Shown: positions 16,182 through 26,910, counted from the first letter of the stretch. The stretch: DNA of 64,000 bases from Herbiconiux sp. A18JL235 (GCF_040939305.1 NZ_CP162511.1:1922001-1986000); one strand, 5' to 3'. The notes: generated by a model from the letters alone, not told the origin. Translations and numbers: made by a program.

Positions 16182-17543
16182 ATGAACGGCGCCGTACTTC
16201 TCCCTCTCGACCTGTCCGAGCTCACCATCGGCGATGTCGCCGAAGGGGTCGTACGTCTCACGATCCTGCCGAGCGGGGTGCGCATCCTCACCGAGCACAT
16301 CCCGGGCGCACGCAGTGCCACCATCGGCTACTGGGTGGCCGCGGGCTCGCGCGACGAGACCGGCGCCGAGGGCGCTTCGCCGTCGCACTTCGGGTCGACC
16401 CACTTCCTCGAGCACCTTCTGTTCAAGGGCACCCCGAGCCGCTCGGCGCTCGACATCGCGATCGCCTTCGACTCGGTCGGCGGCGAGCACAACGCGGTGA
16501 CCAGCAAGGAATACACCTGCTACTACGCGAAGGTGCGCGACGCCGACCTGCCCATGGCGGTCGAGGTCATCGCCGACATGCTCACCTCCTCGCTCCTCGA
16601 CAGCGACGAGTTCGAGACCGAGCGTGGGGTCATCCTCGAAGAGCTCGCGATGGCCGAAGACGACCCGGGCGACGTCGTGGGGGAGCGGCTGTTCGAGGCG
16701 GTGCTGGGCGCGCATCCGCTCGGCCGGCCCGTCGGCGGAACCCCGGACACCATCCGAGCGGCGACCCGCGACGCCGTCTGGGAGCACTATCGCGCCCAGT
16801 ACCGGGCCAATGACCTCGTGGTGGCTGCCGCCGGAGCCGTCGACCACGACGTGCTCGTGGCCCAGGTCACCACCGCCCTCGTCGCGGCCGGCTGGAACCT
16901 CGGCCTCGCCGCCGCGCCCCGCCCCCGCCGTTCGTCGACTGCCGCCCCGCTCGTGGGCGCCTCCCCGCTGCGCGTCGTCGGCAAGCCCACCGAGCAGGTG
17001 AGCCTGATGCTCGGTCTGCCCGGCATCGTCGCCACCGACGAGCGCCGCACCACCATGGCCGTGCTCAACTCGGTGCTCGGCGGCGGCATGTCGTCGCGGC
17101 TGTTCCAGGAGGTGCGTGAGAAGCGCGGCCTCGCCTACTCCGTCTACTCCTTCGCCCCCAGCTACTCCGACGCGGGCGTGTTCGCCATGTTCGCCGGATG
17201 CACGCCCGGCCGCGAAGGCGATGTCAGCGAACTCATGCTCGCCGAGCTCGGCCGCCTCGCCTCCGACGGCATCACCGCCGACGAGCTCGACCGGGCACAC
17301 GGCCAGCTCTCCGGCTCTGCAGCTCTCGCGCTCGAAGACAGCGACACCCGCATGTCGCGGCTCGGTCGCTCGGAGCTCACGCTGGGTGAGTTCGTCGACC
17401 TCGACGAGAGCGTGCGGCGGCTCATGGCCGTCACGGCCGACGACGTGCAGCAACTCGCCCGCGAACTCGCCGCCGGCCCCCTCAGCGTCGCGGCGGTGGG
17501 CCCCATCGACGACTACGCCTTCCGTCAGGTGGCGCCGGTCTGA
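16182..17543 (+). CDS. M16 family zinc metallopeptidase (processing-peptidase-like)
   Basis: The 453-residue protein has the inverted zinc motif HFLEH (H74, E77, H78) with a downstream glutamate in VILEELAMAEDDPGD, and the paired M16 domains (PF00675-like then PF05193-like, including GGGMSSRLFQEVREKRGLAY in the second half). The family degrades or processes peptides in the cytoplasm. pnp followed by an M16 peptidase is a widespread actinobacterial order. The ATG at 16182 is favoured over the GTG at 16179 because TAGGGT lies 7 bases before it. Its TGA overlaps the next ATG. Confidence 0.93.
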   Translation: MNGAVLLPLDLSELTIGDVAEGVVRLTILPSGVRILTEHIPGARSATIGYWVAAGSRDETGAEGASPSHFGSTHFLEHLLFKGTPSRSALDIAIAFDSVGGEHNAVTSKEYTCYYAKVRDADLPMAVEVIADMLTSSLLDSDEFETERGVILEELAMAEDDPGDVVGERLFEAVLGAHPLGRPVGGTPDTIRAATRDAVWEHYRAQYRANDLVVAAAGAVDHDVLVAQVTTALVAAGWNLGLAAAPRPRRSSTAAPLVGASPLRVVGKPTEQVSLMLGLPGIVATDERRTTMAVLNSVLGGGMSSRLFQEVREKRGLAYSVYSFAPSYSDAGVFAMFAGCTPGREGDVSELMLAELGRLASDGITADELDRAHGQLSGSAALALEDSDTRMSRLGRSELTLGEFVDLDESVRRLMAVTADDVQQLARELAAGPLSVAAVGPIDDYAFRQVAPV

Positions 17544-18145
17544 TGGCTCACACCCTGTACCTCGTCCGCCACGGCGAGCAGCTCGACGCCGAGCACGGCG
17601 TCGACGACGGCCCGCTGTCTCCGCGCGGCCAGAGGCAGGCGCGGGCCCTCGCCGACCGGCTCGGCGGGGTGCCGTTCGACGCCGTCTGGCACTCTCCCCT
17701 GCAGCGCGCCGAAGAGACGGCGACGATCATGGCCGAGCATCTCCCGGCGCTCGACCCGCAACCCTCCGCGTTGCTCTTCGACTGCGTGCCCACCGGCTAC
17801 TCGCCACAGATGCCGCACAGCTTCGAGCCCTTCTTCAACTCCGTCACCGACGACCAGACCGAGGCCGGCCGGGCGCAGATGGCCGACGCGACCGCCGAGT
17901 TCCTCACCCCGGGGCGCGGAACCACCCACGAGCTGCTCATCACCCACAACTTCGTCATCGCCTGGTTCGTCCGCGAAGCGATGGACGCGCCCGACTGGCG
18001 CTGGGTCGGCCTCAACCAGGCCCACTGCGGCCTCACCATCATCAGGTCGAAGTCGGGGCGCATGCCCGAACTCGTCGCCTACAACGACCTCGGACACCTG
18101 CCTGTGGAGTTGCGGACGGGCGTGAACGAGCCGCAGCCCTACTAG
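17543..18145 (+). CDS. histidine phosphatase family protein
   Basis: The 200-residue protein has the phosphatase signature LVRHGE (H10 is the phospho-acceptor), the substrate-site arginine in SPLQRAEET, and the second catalytic histidine in LLITHNFVIAWF. The substrate is not deducible. It overlaps the M16 gene by TGATG and its stop overlaps the convergent acetyltransferase stop by 4 bases (CTAG). Confidence 0.9.
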   Translation: MAHTLYLVRHGEQLDAEHGVDDGPLSPRGQRQARALADRLGGVPFDAVWHSPLQRAEETATIMAEHLPALDPQPSALLFDCVPTGYSPQMPHSFEPFFNSVTDDQTEAGRAQMADATAEFLTPGRGTTHELLITHNFVIAWFVREAMDAPDWRWVGLNQAHCGLTIIRSKSGRMPELVAYNDLGHLPVELRTGVNEPQPY

Positions 18146-18615
18146 GCCAGGGGCTTGCGGTACCAGCGGGTGGCGTTGGGGTTGGTGTTGTAGGGGGTGG
18201 TGGGCAGGTAGCCCAGGCGGGAGTACAGCCGGGCCGCCGCTTCGAGGGTGTGGTGGGTGTCGAGAACGAGTTCGGTGGCGCCCAGCTCGAGCGCCCGCCG
18301 CTCCAGTTCGAGCAGCAGCTCGGTCGCCCAGCCGTGGGAACGGGCTGCCGGGTCGATCCAGACGTGCTTGACCTCGTAGCGCACAGTCTCCGCCTCGGTC
18401 GAGGGCAGCATCCGGATGCCGCCGCACCCTACGGCGACTCCTGCATCGTCCTCCACGACCAGGAAGACCCCGGCCGGGGGTTCGAAGGCTGCGGGGTCGG
18501 GATGGGCGACGGAGTAGCCGCCTGCCGTGGGGAACGCCGCGGCGCGGTACGCGAAGTAGTCGTCGAGGAGGGCGCGTTCGGCCGGGGCCGAGACGTCGCC
18601 GGTGCGGATGCGCAT
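18142..18615 (-). CDS. GNAT family N-acetyltransferase
   Basis: The 157-residue protein shows a GNAT acetyl-CoA fold: VEDDAGVAVGCGGIRML, VKHVWIDPAARSHGWATELL (motif A with an R/Q-x-x-G-x-G/A variant, here RSHGWA) and LDTHHTLEAAARLYSRLGY. It transfers an acetyl group to an amine; substrate unknown. The ATG at 18615 is chosen because upstream sequence is the promoter region shared with the divergent dapB. The end overlaps the histidine phosphatase gene by 4 bases, tail to tail. Confidence 0.88.
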   Translation of the reverse strand: MRIRTGDVSAPAERALLDDYFAYRAAAFPTAGGYSVAHPDPAAFEPPAGVFLVVEDDAGVAVGCGGIRMLPSTEAETVRYEVKHVWIDPAARSHGWATELLLELERRALELGATELVLDTHHTLEAAARLYSRLGYLPTTPYNTNPNATRWYRKPLA

Positions 18616-18687
18616 GAATCCACAGTACAAACCCCCACGAGGTGGGCGCTCGGCCGGGCGCAGGCTCGTGCCGGGTAGATTGAAGGC

Positions 18688-19560
18688 ATGACAACGAAGG
18701 TGGCGGTCGTCGGCGCGACGGGCAAGTTGGGACGGGTCGTCACGGCCATCGTCGAGGCGTCGGAGGAGTACGAGCTGGCCGCGGCCCTCGACTCCCGCAG
18801 CGAGCTCGAGGAGATGCTCGCAGGCGACGTCGTGGTCGACGTCACCGTGCCCGGGGTGAGCCAGGGCGTCGTGGAGTTCGCCGTCGCCCACGGGCGCAAC
18901 GTGCTCATCGGCACCTCCGGCTGGTCGAACGAGCGCATCACCGCGCTCCGCCGCACCCTCGGCGACGAGCCGCAGTCGGGGGTCGTGGTCATCCCGAACT
19001 TCTCCCTCGGCTCGGTGCTGGCCACCTCGTTCGCCGCCCTCGCCGCGCGGTTCTTCGACTCGATCGAGGTGATCGAGGCGCACTCCGCCTCGAAGGTCGA
19101 CTCACCGTCGGGCACCGCTGTGCGCACGGCGGAGCTGATGCAGGCCGCGCGCGCCGCGCAGGGGCCGGTCGCGGCGCCGCACAGCGACCAGCGGGCTCGC
19201 GGCCAGCAGGTGGCGAGCATCCCGGTGCACAGCCTGCGGCTGAACGGCATCGTGGCCAAACAGGACGTGGTGTTCGGTGGCACCGGCGAGGTGCTCACCA
19301 TCAGCCATGAGACGATCTCGTCGACCGCCTACGAGTCGGGGATCCGGGTGGCGCTGGCCGCCGCCGTCACGGCGCGGGGTGTCGTCGTGGGGCTCGACCA
19401 GGTGCTCGACCTCGACGCGGCGAGCAGCCGTGGTGCGAAGGCGGGTGCCGGTGACGGCACGAGTGCCTCCGGCGCACCGGGCGCCGACGCCGACACCCCG
19501 GACGCGGCCCCCGAGAACGTCTCGGGACAGGCCGCCTCGGCCACGAGCGTGACCCCGTGA
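18688..19560 (+). CDS. dapB: 4-hydroxy-tetrahydrodipicolinate reductase
   Basis: DapB makes tetrahydrodipicolinate in the lysine/diaminopimelate pathway. The 290-residue protein has the NAD(P) loop VVGATGKLG (8-15) and the catalytic loop EAHSASKVDSPSGTA, with H132 and K136 retained. The usual second histidine (133) is serine. The last 40 residues, after the conserved domain, are an Ala/Gly/Asp-rich tail not seen in standard DapB (about 245 residues). TAGATT lies 6 bases before the ATG, consistent with a leaderless mRNA. Its stop overlaps the next start (GTGA). Confidence 0.92.
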   Translation: MTTKVAVVGATGKLGRVVTAIVEASEEYELAAALDSRSELEEMLAGDVVVDVTVPGVSQGVVEFAVAHGRNVLIGTSGWSNERITALRRTLGDEPQSGVVVIPNFSLGSVLATSFAALAARFFDSIEVIEAHSASKVDSPSGTAVRTAELMQAARAAQGPVAAPHSDQRARGQQVASIPVHSLRLNGIVAKQDVVFGGTGEVLTISHETISSTAYESGIRVALAAAVTARGVVVGLDQVLDLDAASSRGAKAGAGDGTSASGAPGADADTPDAAPENVSGQAASATSVTP

Positions 19561-20021
19561 GAGGTCGCGCCGCCGCCATCCTGATGGCGGTGCTGCTCGC
19601 GGTCTACCTGGTGCTGGTGGGCCAGCGCGCCGTGATGTTCGTGATGACCGGCGAGCCGATCGGCATCGCCATCGGCGTCTTCCTCATCGTGCTGCCGATC
19701 GTGGGCGCTTGGGCGCTCGTGCGCGAGCTCATGTTCGGGGTGCGCACCCAGCAGCTGGTGGAGCGGCTCGAACGCGAAGACGAGCTGCCCGTCGACGACC
19801 TGCCGAAGCGCCCGAGCGGGAGGCCCGAGCGCGCCGCGGCCGACGCGGAGTTCGAGCAGTACCGCCTCGACGTGGAGGCCGACGAGACGAGCTGGCGGGC
19901 GTGGTTCCGGCTCGGACTCGCCTATGACGCGTCGGGCGACCGCCGCAGGGCCCGCGCGGCATTGCGCACCGCGATCGCACTCGAGCGCGACGAGCGCAAG
20001 GGCAGGCCCGCCTCCGCCTGA
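19557..20021 (+). CDS. membrane-anchored TPR-like small protein
   Basis: The 154-residue protein has two N-terminal membrane segments (about 6-26 and 34-58), a charged linker, and a C-terminal helical pair (SWRAWFRLGLAYDASGDRRRARAALRTAI, in part) that looks like one TPR unit. Function unknown; similar proteins follow dapB in related actinobacteria. GTG start overlaps the dapB stop. Confidence 0.75.
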   Translation: MRGRAAAILMAVLLAVYLVLVGQRAVMFVMTGEPIGIAIGVFLIVLPIVGAWALVRELMFGVRTQQLVERLEREDELPVDDLPKRPSGRPERAAADAEFEQYRLDVEADETSWRAWFRLGLAYDASGDRRRARAALRTAIALERDERKGRPASA

Positions 20022-20058
20022 GGCACGCCGGCTGCGGGCGTGTCCGCGTTCCGAATCT

Positions 20059-20955
20059 CTACAGCCGCGCGAGCGCCTCGTCGATCGTCTGCTCGCGGAA
20101 CACGAACCCCGAGGCGACGAGCTTCTGCGCCGACACGTTCTGGTTCGACAGCAGCAGGTCGCGCCCCGCGTCGGCGAGCACCGCCTTGATCGCCCACGCG
20201 GGAGCCGGCAGCCAGTACGGGCGGTGCATGCTCTCGGCGAGCTTGCGGGCGATCTCGCCCGCCGACACCGGGTGCGGACCGACCAGGTCGACGGGGCCGG
20301 CGACCTCGGTGCCGAAGAGCAGGTGACGGATGGCGGCAGCCTCGTCGTGCAGGCTGATCCAGGGCCAGATCTGCGAGCCGTCGCCGAGGGGGCCCGCGAG
20401 ACCGAACTTGGCGAGCAGAGAAAGGGGCTTCAGCGCCCCGCCGCCGTTGCCCACCACGATGCCGGTGCGCGCCGTCACGAGCCGGGTGCGCGCCCGGGCC
20501 GGTTCGGCCGCACGCTCCCACGCCGCGGCGACCTTCGCGAGGAACCCGGTGCCCATCGGCGAGGACTCGGTGAGGAGCTCGCCCGGGCGGTCGCCGTAGA
20601 AGCCGACCGCCGAACCGCTGACGAACACCTCGGGCGGGTTCTCCGAGCGGAGGATGGCCTCGGTGAGGGTGGTGGTCGCGGCGATGCGCGACTGCAGGAT
20701 CTCCTTCTTGTACTGGAAGGTCCACGGCAGGCGGGAGATCGAGGCGCCGGAGAGGTTCACCACGGCGTCGGCGTCGTCGAGGTGCACGGTCTTGATCCAG
20801 CGCGCCTCCGGGTCCCAGGTGCGCTCCAGCGCGGTGCGGGCGGGGCGTCGCACGAGGCGCAGCACCGTGTGTCCGGCGGCCTCCAGCTGGGCGGTGAGCT
20901 CGGTGCCGATGAACCCGGAGGCCCCGGCGATCAGGACGGTCTTGGAGGCGCTCAT
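20059..20955 (-). CDS. TIGR01777-type NAD-dependent epimerase/reductase
   Basis: The 298-residue extended SDR protein opens with IAGASGFIGTELTAQL (dinucleotide loop) and has the family motifs VNLSGASI, SGSAVGFYGD (in place of the YxxxK region), WPWISLHDEAAAIRHLL, and the C-terminal DUF1731-like PAPAWAIKAVLADAGRDLLLSNQ region (in part). Family members are linked with cell division-related or nucleotide-sugar functions, but the reaction is unknown. A TTG/ATG choice is not needed: the ATG at 20955 is followed at once by the fold. Confidence 0.9.
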   Translation of the reverse strand: MSASKTVLIAGASGFIGTELTAQLEAAGHTVLRLVRRPARTALERTWDPEARWIKTVHLDDADAVVNLSGASISRLPWTFQYKKEILQSRIAATTTLTEAILRSENPPEVFVSGSAVGFYGDRPGELLTESSPMGTGFLAKVAAAWERAAEPARARTRLVTARTGIVVGNGGGALKPLSLLAKFGLAGPLGDGSQIWPWISLHDEAAAIRHLLFGTEVAGPVDLVGPHPVSAGEIARKLAESMHRPYWLPAPAWAIKAVLADAGRDLLLSNQNVSAQKLVASGFVFREQTIDEALARL

Positions 20956-21028
20956 CGGGTCGTCTCCTCAGTGCGCCGCTTCGCGCATCCGTCGGTCGTC
21001 ATCTCGTCACGCACGGTCGGCGGGTGCG

Positions 21029-21454
21029 TCATGCCAGGCTCGCCTCCAGGGTGATGGGCACACCGGCCAGGGCTCGCGACACGGGGCAGCCGGCTTTGGC
21101 CTCTTCGGCGATGCGCTGGAAGTCGGCCTCGTCGATGCCCGGCACGACGGCGCTCACGAGGAGGTGGCTGCCCGTGATGCCCTCGGCGGGGTCGAAGGTG
21201 ACGGCGGCCGTGGTCTGCAGCGACTCGGGCACGGTGCCGAACTCGGCGAGGGCGTGCGAGAACGCCATCGAGAAGCAGGAGGCATGCGCGGCGCCGAGCA
21301 GCTCTTCGGGGGTCGTGGTGCTTGCCGCTCCCGCGGAACGGGCCTTCCAGTTCACCGAGAACGCCCCGGCACCGGAGCTGTCGAGGGTGGTGGTGCCGGC
21401 GCCGGAGAGGAGGTCTCCGTGCCAGACCGTCGTCGCTTCACTCGTGATGGCCAT
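21029..21454 (-). CDS. OsmC family peroxiredoxin
   Basis: The 141-residue protein matches OsmC/Ohr: two redox cysteines in AHASCFSMAFSHAL and EAKAGCPVSRALAG. These cytoplasmic thiol peroxidases reduce organic hydroperoxides. The ATG at 21454 is chosen over the TTG two codons upstream because GGGAGG is at ideal distance from it. Confidence 0.92.
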   Translation of the reverse strand: MAITSEATTVWHGDLLSGAGTTTLDSSGAGAFSVNWKARSAGAASTTTPEELLGAAHASCFSMAFSHALAEFGTVPESLQTTAAVTFDPAEGITGSHLLVSAVVPGIDEADFQRIAEEAKAGCPVSRALAGVPITLEASLA

Positions 21455-21548
21455 GGGCAACCTCCCTCTCGGTAGCTCCCAGACTATGCGCTCCGTCGTG
21501 CGCAGACACCGGATGCGCTGGTCGCCACGCGGGGCACCGAGCTGCAGC

Positions 21549-22016
21549 TCAGACGCGCACGGGCTTCAGGCGCACGAGGAGGAGGTAGATCTGGCACCCG
21601 AGGCAGTAGCCGAACACGGCGTTGAGGAACGCGGCGACGAAGGCGAGCGAGGCCGCCGCGAGAAGGGCCCACGGCACTCCGATCAGGGCGAGCAGCAGGC
21701 CTGCCGCGGTGACGACGAACCCCACGAGCTGCGCGAAGGTCGGTGGCCGGGGGTCTTCGAGCTCGGTGGGAGGGGCGAGTCGGGGGCGCACCAGCTCGCG
21801 GAACAGCACACCGAAGGGGTGCCGGCGCACGCCCGCCGTGGCTCCCCAGAGGAAGAGCAGTGCCAGCGCCGCGAGCAGGGCGAAGGCGGGGTTGCCGATG
21901 CGGACCTCGAGCGGAGTCTCCGGCCCGGTGGGGAAGGCGAAGGCGAGGCCTACCACGACGAGCAGGAGCACGGCGGTGATGCCGGCGGCGAAGCGGGGTG
22001 CGCGGGGGTCGATCAT
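21549..22016 (-). CDS. DUF4395 family membrane protein
   Basis: The 155-residue protein has four hydrophobic segments and the DUF4395 end motif GYCLGCQIY, with a CxxC pair in a membrane-proximal turn. The ATG overlaps the stop of the thioredoxin gene (ATGA at 22013-22016), so it is translated together with it. The partnership suggests a membrane thiol-redox function, an inference from context. In-frame upstream starts fall within the thioredoxin gene and are rejected. Confidence 0.85.
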   Translation of the reverse strand: MIDPRAPRFAAGITAVLLLVVVGLAFAFPTGPETPLEVRIGNPAFALLAALALLFLWGATAGVRRHPFGVLFRELVRPRLAPPTELEDPRPPTFAQLVGFVVTAAGLLLALIGVPWALLAAASLAFVAAFLNAVFGYCLGCQIYLLLVRLKPVRV

Positions 22017-22456
22017 CGAAGCTCCTGGAGGGTCTTCTCGACGACGGCGCGGCGGGCGGCACCGCCGATGCGGGTGCGTACGACGCCGTGGCGGTCGAGC
22101 ACGAGCGTGGTGGGGGTCTGCAGGATGGCGAACCGTCGCACCAGGTCGGCGCGGTTCGTGACGTCGACGTCGAGGTACGCGACATCCGTCGTCGCCGCCG
22201 AGATCTCGCGCAGCACGCGCCGCGTCGACGGGCACGAGGCGCAGTGGTCGGTGGAGAACTGCACCAGGGTCGCCCGGTCTCCGAAGCCGCCCGCCGCGAA
22301 CAGGGCCGGCTCGAGCGCCTGGCGGTTCGCGCCCGTGCCGGTCACGCGCCGCGGGGTGGGCGTGGCGCGTCCTTGACGGGCGCGCCAGAGCACGCCGAGC
22401 ACGGTCGACAGCGCCACCAGGGCGACGATGAAGGCGAGGGGTGCTGTCCAGCTCAT
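22013..22456 (-). CDS. membrane-anchored thioredoxin-like protein
   Basis: The 147-residue protein has one N-terminal membrane segment (about 4-24) and a thioredoxin fold with active site C72-A-S-C75 in TDHCASCPSTRR and the cis-proline loop QTPTTL. It would act on thiols at the membrane; topology (which face) is not certain. It is coupled to the DUF4395 gene and is divergent from leuA. Confidence 0.88.
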   Translation of the reverse strand: MSWTAPLAFIVALVALSTVLGVLWRARQGRATPTPRRVTGTGANRQALEPALFAAGGFGDRATLVQFSTDHCASCPSTRRVLREISAATTDVAYLDVDVTNRADLVRRFAILQTPTTLVLDRHGVVRTRIGGAARRAVVEKTLQELR

Positions 22457-22525
22457 GATGAGGGAAGAGTAGGGCGCTGCAGCCCGGGCCGGGGCGAGTG
22501 TGACGATTGTGACGCGTCGTAGTGG

Positions 22526-22531
22526 TAACCT
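22526..22531 (+). promoter_or_regulatory. -10 box of the leuA leader
   Basis: TAACCT ends 6 bases before the GTG of the leader peptide at 22538, so the leader peptide mRNA would be leaderless. Confidence 0.45.
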
Positions 22532-22537
22532 GGGGCC

Positions 22538-22582
22538 GTGCTGTTCGGTCTGCTCCTTCTTAGCTGCCGCGACGAGTCCTAA
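22538..22582 (+). CDS. leucine-rich leader peptide of leuA
   Basis: A 14-codon frame starting GTG reads M/V-L-F-G-L-L-L-L-S-C-R-D-E-S-stop, with five leucines, four in a row (CTG CTC CTT CTT). Such a leucine-rich leader just upstream of 2-isopropylmalate synthase is the classic arrangement for control by ribosome stalling when leucyl-tRNA is scarce. The stop lies within the loop of the downstream hairpin. Confidence 0.75.
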   Translation: MLFGLLLLSCRDES

Positions 22583-22605
22583 TTCTCAGGCCTCCCTCGT
22601 CGCGG
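22567..22605 (+). promoter_or_regulatory. attenuator-type hairpin in the leuA leader
   Basis: CCGCGACGAG (22567-22576, the end of the leader peptide) pairs perfectly with CTCGTCGCGG (22596-22605) around a 19-base loop. A ribosome stalled on the Leu codons would leave this stem free to form; one that reaches the stop would block it. There is no T-run, so the effect on leuA might be on translation or on an alternative downstream structure. Confidence 0.55.
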
Positions 22606-22622
22606 AGTTCGCCATGGGCTGA

Positions 22623-24428
<1,806 letters not shown>

Positions 24429-24502
24429 CCGCACGCTTCTCCGGGGGCGTCTCCTCGCAGCATCCGACCGTCGACAGTGAGCCCGCCCGCTAGGGTGAGC
24501 AC

Positions 24503-25177
24503 ATGTTCTGGCAGGTGCTGGGGGAGACGCTCCCGCTCGCGTTCGCGGTGATCATCTCGCCGCTGCCCCTGGTCGCGGTGATCACGCTCTCGCTCGGGCC
24601 GCGCGGCCGAGGCAACGCCGTGGTGTTCACCGTGGCGTTCGCCGTCGCGTTCTTCGCGCTCACTCTCGGTCTGTCGTCGGGCCTCAAGGGCACGACCGAG
24701 AACGACGCGTTCTTCGCCCGGGTGTTCCACATCGTGCTGGGGTTCGCGTTCGCTGCACTGTTCTTCTACCTGGCCTTCCGCAGCTGGCAGAAGCGGCCGA
24801 AGAAAGTCCAGAAGCCGGCGGAGCCGAGGTGGCTCGCGTCGATCGACTCGTTCGGCGTGATGAAGTCGGCGGGGCTCGGACTCCTCCTGGGCCTCGTGAA
24901 CCTCAAGAACATCCCGATCGCCGTGGCGGCCGGCGCGGTCATCGGCAGCAAGCACCTCGACTGGCCGCTCGTGATCGTGGCGAGCGCGGTGTTCGCCGGG
25001 GTGTCGTCGCTCGGGCTCCTGGTGCTCTGCGCGGTGGGCGGCTCGGGCTCGACGACAGTGTCGGCCGGGCTGCAGTCGGCCAAGGTGGGACTGATCAGGC
25101 ACAACGCCCTCATCATGGCGGTGTTGTTCGTGCTGCTCGGCGCGATCCAGCTCGGCAGGGCGTTCGAGTCGTTCTGA
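24503..25177 (+). CDS. GAP family membrane protein (Sap-like)
   Basis: The 224-residue protein has six hydrophobic segments, with a polar loop at about residues 92-115. It matches the actinobacterial GAP/sulfolipid-addressing protein group (opening LPLAFAVIISPLPLVAVI, LGLVNLKNIPIAVAAG), a LysE-like superfamily whose mycobacterial members assist lipid export. Role here unknown. TAGGGT is 6 bases before the ATG (leaderless). Confidence 0.75.
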   Translation: MFWQVLGETLPLAFAVIISPLPLVAVITLSLGPRGRGNAVVFTVAFAVAFFALTLGLSSGLKGTTENDAFFARVFHIVLGFAFAALFFYLAFRSWQKRPKKVQKPAEPRWLASIDSFGVMKSAGLGLLLGLVNLKNIPIAVAAGAVIGSKHLDWPLVIVASAVFAGVSSLGLLVLCAVGGSGSTTVSAGLQSAKVGLIRHNALIMAVLFVLLGAIQLGRAFESF

Positions 25178-25273
25178 GCCGCGAGACGGGTGCCGCGGAG
25201 GCGCGGGTGCGGGCGCAGCGCGTGCGCGGCGCGGCCCGGCCGTGGGGGCACCGGTGAGAGGGATACTGGAAGG

Positions 25274-26026
25274 GTGCCCGTCTACCGAGATGAAGGCGTC
25301 GTGCTGCGCACCCACAAGCTGGGGGAGGCCGACCGCATCGTCACCCTGCTGACCCGCCAGCACGGCAAGGTGCGTGCCGTGGCCCGAGGTGTGCGCCGCA
25401 CCGGCTCGAAGTTCGGGGCCAGGCTCGAGCCGTTCATGGTCGCCGACGTGCAGTTCTACGAGGGCCGCACCCTCGACACCATCACGCAGGCCGTGACGCT
25501 CGGCTCGTACGGTGCCGAGATCACCGCCGACTACGCCAGCTACACGGCGGCCAATGCCATGGTCGAGACCGCAGACAAGCTCACCGAGACCGAGCCGTCG
25601 CTGCAGCAGTACCTCCTCCTGGTGGGCGCCCTCCGTTCCCTCGCCCGGGGAGAGCACGGGCCCGCGCTCACCCTCGACTCCTACCTGCTTCGTGCGCTCT
25701 CCATGGCCGGCTGGGCGCCGAGCTTTTACGACTGCGCGGTGACGGGGGAGGCGGGCCCGCACTCCGCCTTCGTGGTGCAGCTCGGCGGGGTGGTGAGCGA
25801 CGGCGTCGCACCTCCCGGCACGCCGCGCCTCGACCCCGGCACCCTCGAGCTTCTCGCCGCCCTCCTCACAGGAGACTGGCAGACCGCCGACGCGTCGGAA
25901 GCGCCGACCCGATCACGGGCGAGCGGTATCGTGGCGGCTTACACCCAATGGCACCTGGAACGCGGGCTCCGCTCTCTCGAGCACGTCGAACGGTCGCAGA
26001 CGACGAAGAAGGTCCCCTCCCCGTGA
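25274..26026 (+). CDS. recO: DNA repair protein RecO
   Basis: The 250-residue protein has the RecO OB-fold N-terminus ([20 protein letters not shown]) and helical C-terminal part. RecO loads RecA on SSB-coated single-stranded DNA with RecR. The zinc-finger position reads [10 protein letters not shown] ... [11 protein letters not shown]: only one of the four cysteines usual in actinobacterial RecO remains. GATACT is 6 bases before the GTG at 25274, which supports that start over the in-frame one 84 bases upstream. GTGA overlap with the next gene. Confidence 0.92.
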   Translation: MPVYRDEGVVLRTHKLGEADRIVTLLTRQHGKVRAVARGVRRTGSKFGARLEPFMVADVQFYEGRTLDTITQAVTLGSYGAEITADYASYTAANAMVETADKLTETEPSLQQYLLLVGALRSLARGEHGPALTLDSYLLRALSMAGWAPSFYDCAVTGEAGPHSAFVVQLGGVVSDGVAPPGTPRLDPGTLELLAALLTGDWQTADASEAPTRSRASGIVAAYTQWHLERGLRSLEHVERSQTTKKVPSP

Positions 26027-26883
26027 GTCCTGTCCTCAGACGCTCAGGCGCCGAGCCTCCCCGCACCACCTCCCGCTACGCAGAGCCCTTCAGGCCGCTC
26101 GACTGGACCGGCCTGCAGCCCCCCGACATGTCCGCGGCTGCCGTCCCGAAGCATGTCGCGATCGTGATGGACGGCAACGGGCGCTGGGCGAACCAGCGCG
26201 GCCTCACCCGCATCGAGGGTCACCGCGCCGGTGAGGCCGCGCTCCTCGACGTGGTGGCAGGCGCCATCCAGATCGGCGTGAAGCATGTGAGCGTCTACGC
26301 GTTCTCGACCGAGAACTGGAAGCGCTCGCCCGACGAGGTGCGCTTCCTCATGGGCTTCAATCGCGAAGTGCTGCACCGCCGGCGAGACCAGCTGAACGAG
26401 TGGGGAGTGCGCATCCGCTGGGCGGGCCGCAAGCCCAAGCTCTGGGCGAGCGTGATCAAAGAGCTGCAGTTCGCCGAGCAGCTCACGGCCGCGAACTCGA
26501 CCCTCACCCTCACCATGTGCGTGAACTACGGCGGCCGCACCGAGATCGCCGACGCCGTGAGGGCCATCGCCGACGACGTGGCCGCGGGGCGCATCCGCCC
26601 CTCCGCGGTGTCGGAGAAGCTCATCCAACGGCACCTGTACGTGCCCGAGCTTCCCGACGTCGATCTCTTCGTGCGAAGTTCTGGAGAGCAGCGCACCTCG
26701 AACTTCCTTCCCTGGCAGTCGGCCTACGCCGAAATGGTCTTCTTGGACAGGTTGTGGCCCGATTTCACGCGGGTCGACCTGTGGGAGGCTATCGAGCGCT
26801 ACAAGGGGCGCGCCCGCCGTTTCGGCGGAGCTGTGGACAAGCCGTCGGCATCCGTCGCTGTGGAGGAGTCGGAGGCGGAATAG
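26023..26883 (+). CDS. uppS: isoprenyl transferase (Z-polyprenyl diphosphate synthase, UppS-like)
   Basis: The 286-residue protein carries the complete cis-prenyltransferase signature: [17 protein letters not shown] (catalytic Asp), [49 protein letters not shown]. It makes the polyprenyl diphosphate carrier for cell wall synthesis. The usual RTSGE reads RSSGE. The GTG start overlaps the recO stop (GTGA); recO-uppS is the common actinobacterial order. The chain length made cannot be told from sequence alone. Confidence 0.95.
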   Translation: MSPVLRRSGAEPPRTTSRYAEPFRPLDWTGLQPPDMSAAAVPKHVAIVMDGNGRWANQRGLTRIEGHRAGEAALLDVVAGAIQIGVKHVSVYAFSTENWKRSPDEVRFLMGFNREVLHRRRDQLNEWGVRIRWAGRKPKLWASVIKELQFAEQLTAANSTLTLTMCVNYGGRTEIADAVRAIADDVAAGRIRPSAVSEKLIQRHLYVPELPDVDLFVRSSGEQRTSNFLPWQSAYAEMVFLDRLWPDFTRVDLWEAIERYKGRARRFGGAVDKPSASVAVEESEAE

Positions 26884-26910
26884 TCGGGCGCGCTGCGCGT
26901 TGCTTCCGTC

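Noticed and set aside
14469..17453. A long frame of about 990 codons antisense to pnp, the DUF6745-like gene and the M16 gene
   Set aside because: It runs antisense through three genes on the other strand and has no motifs.
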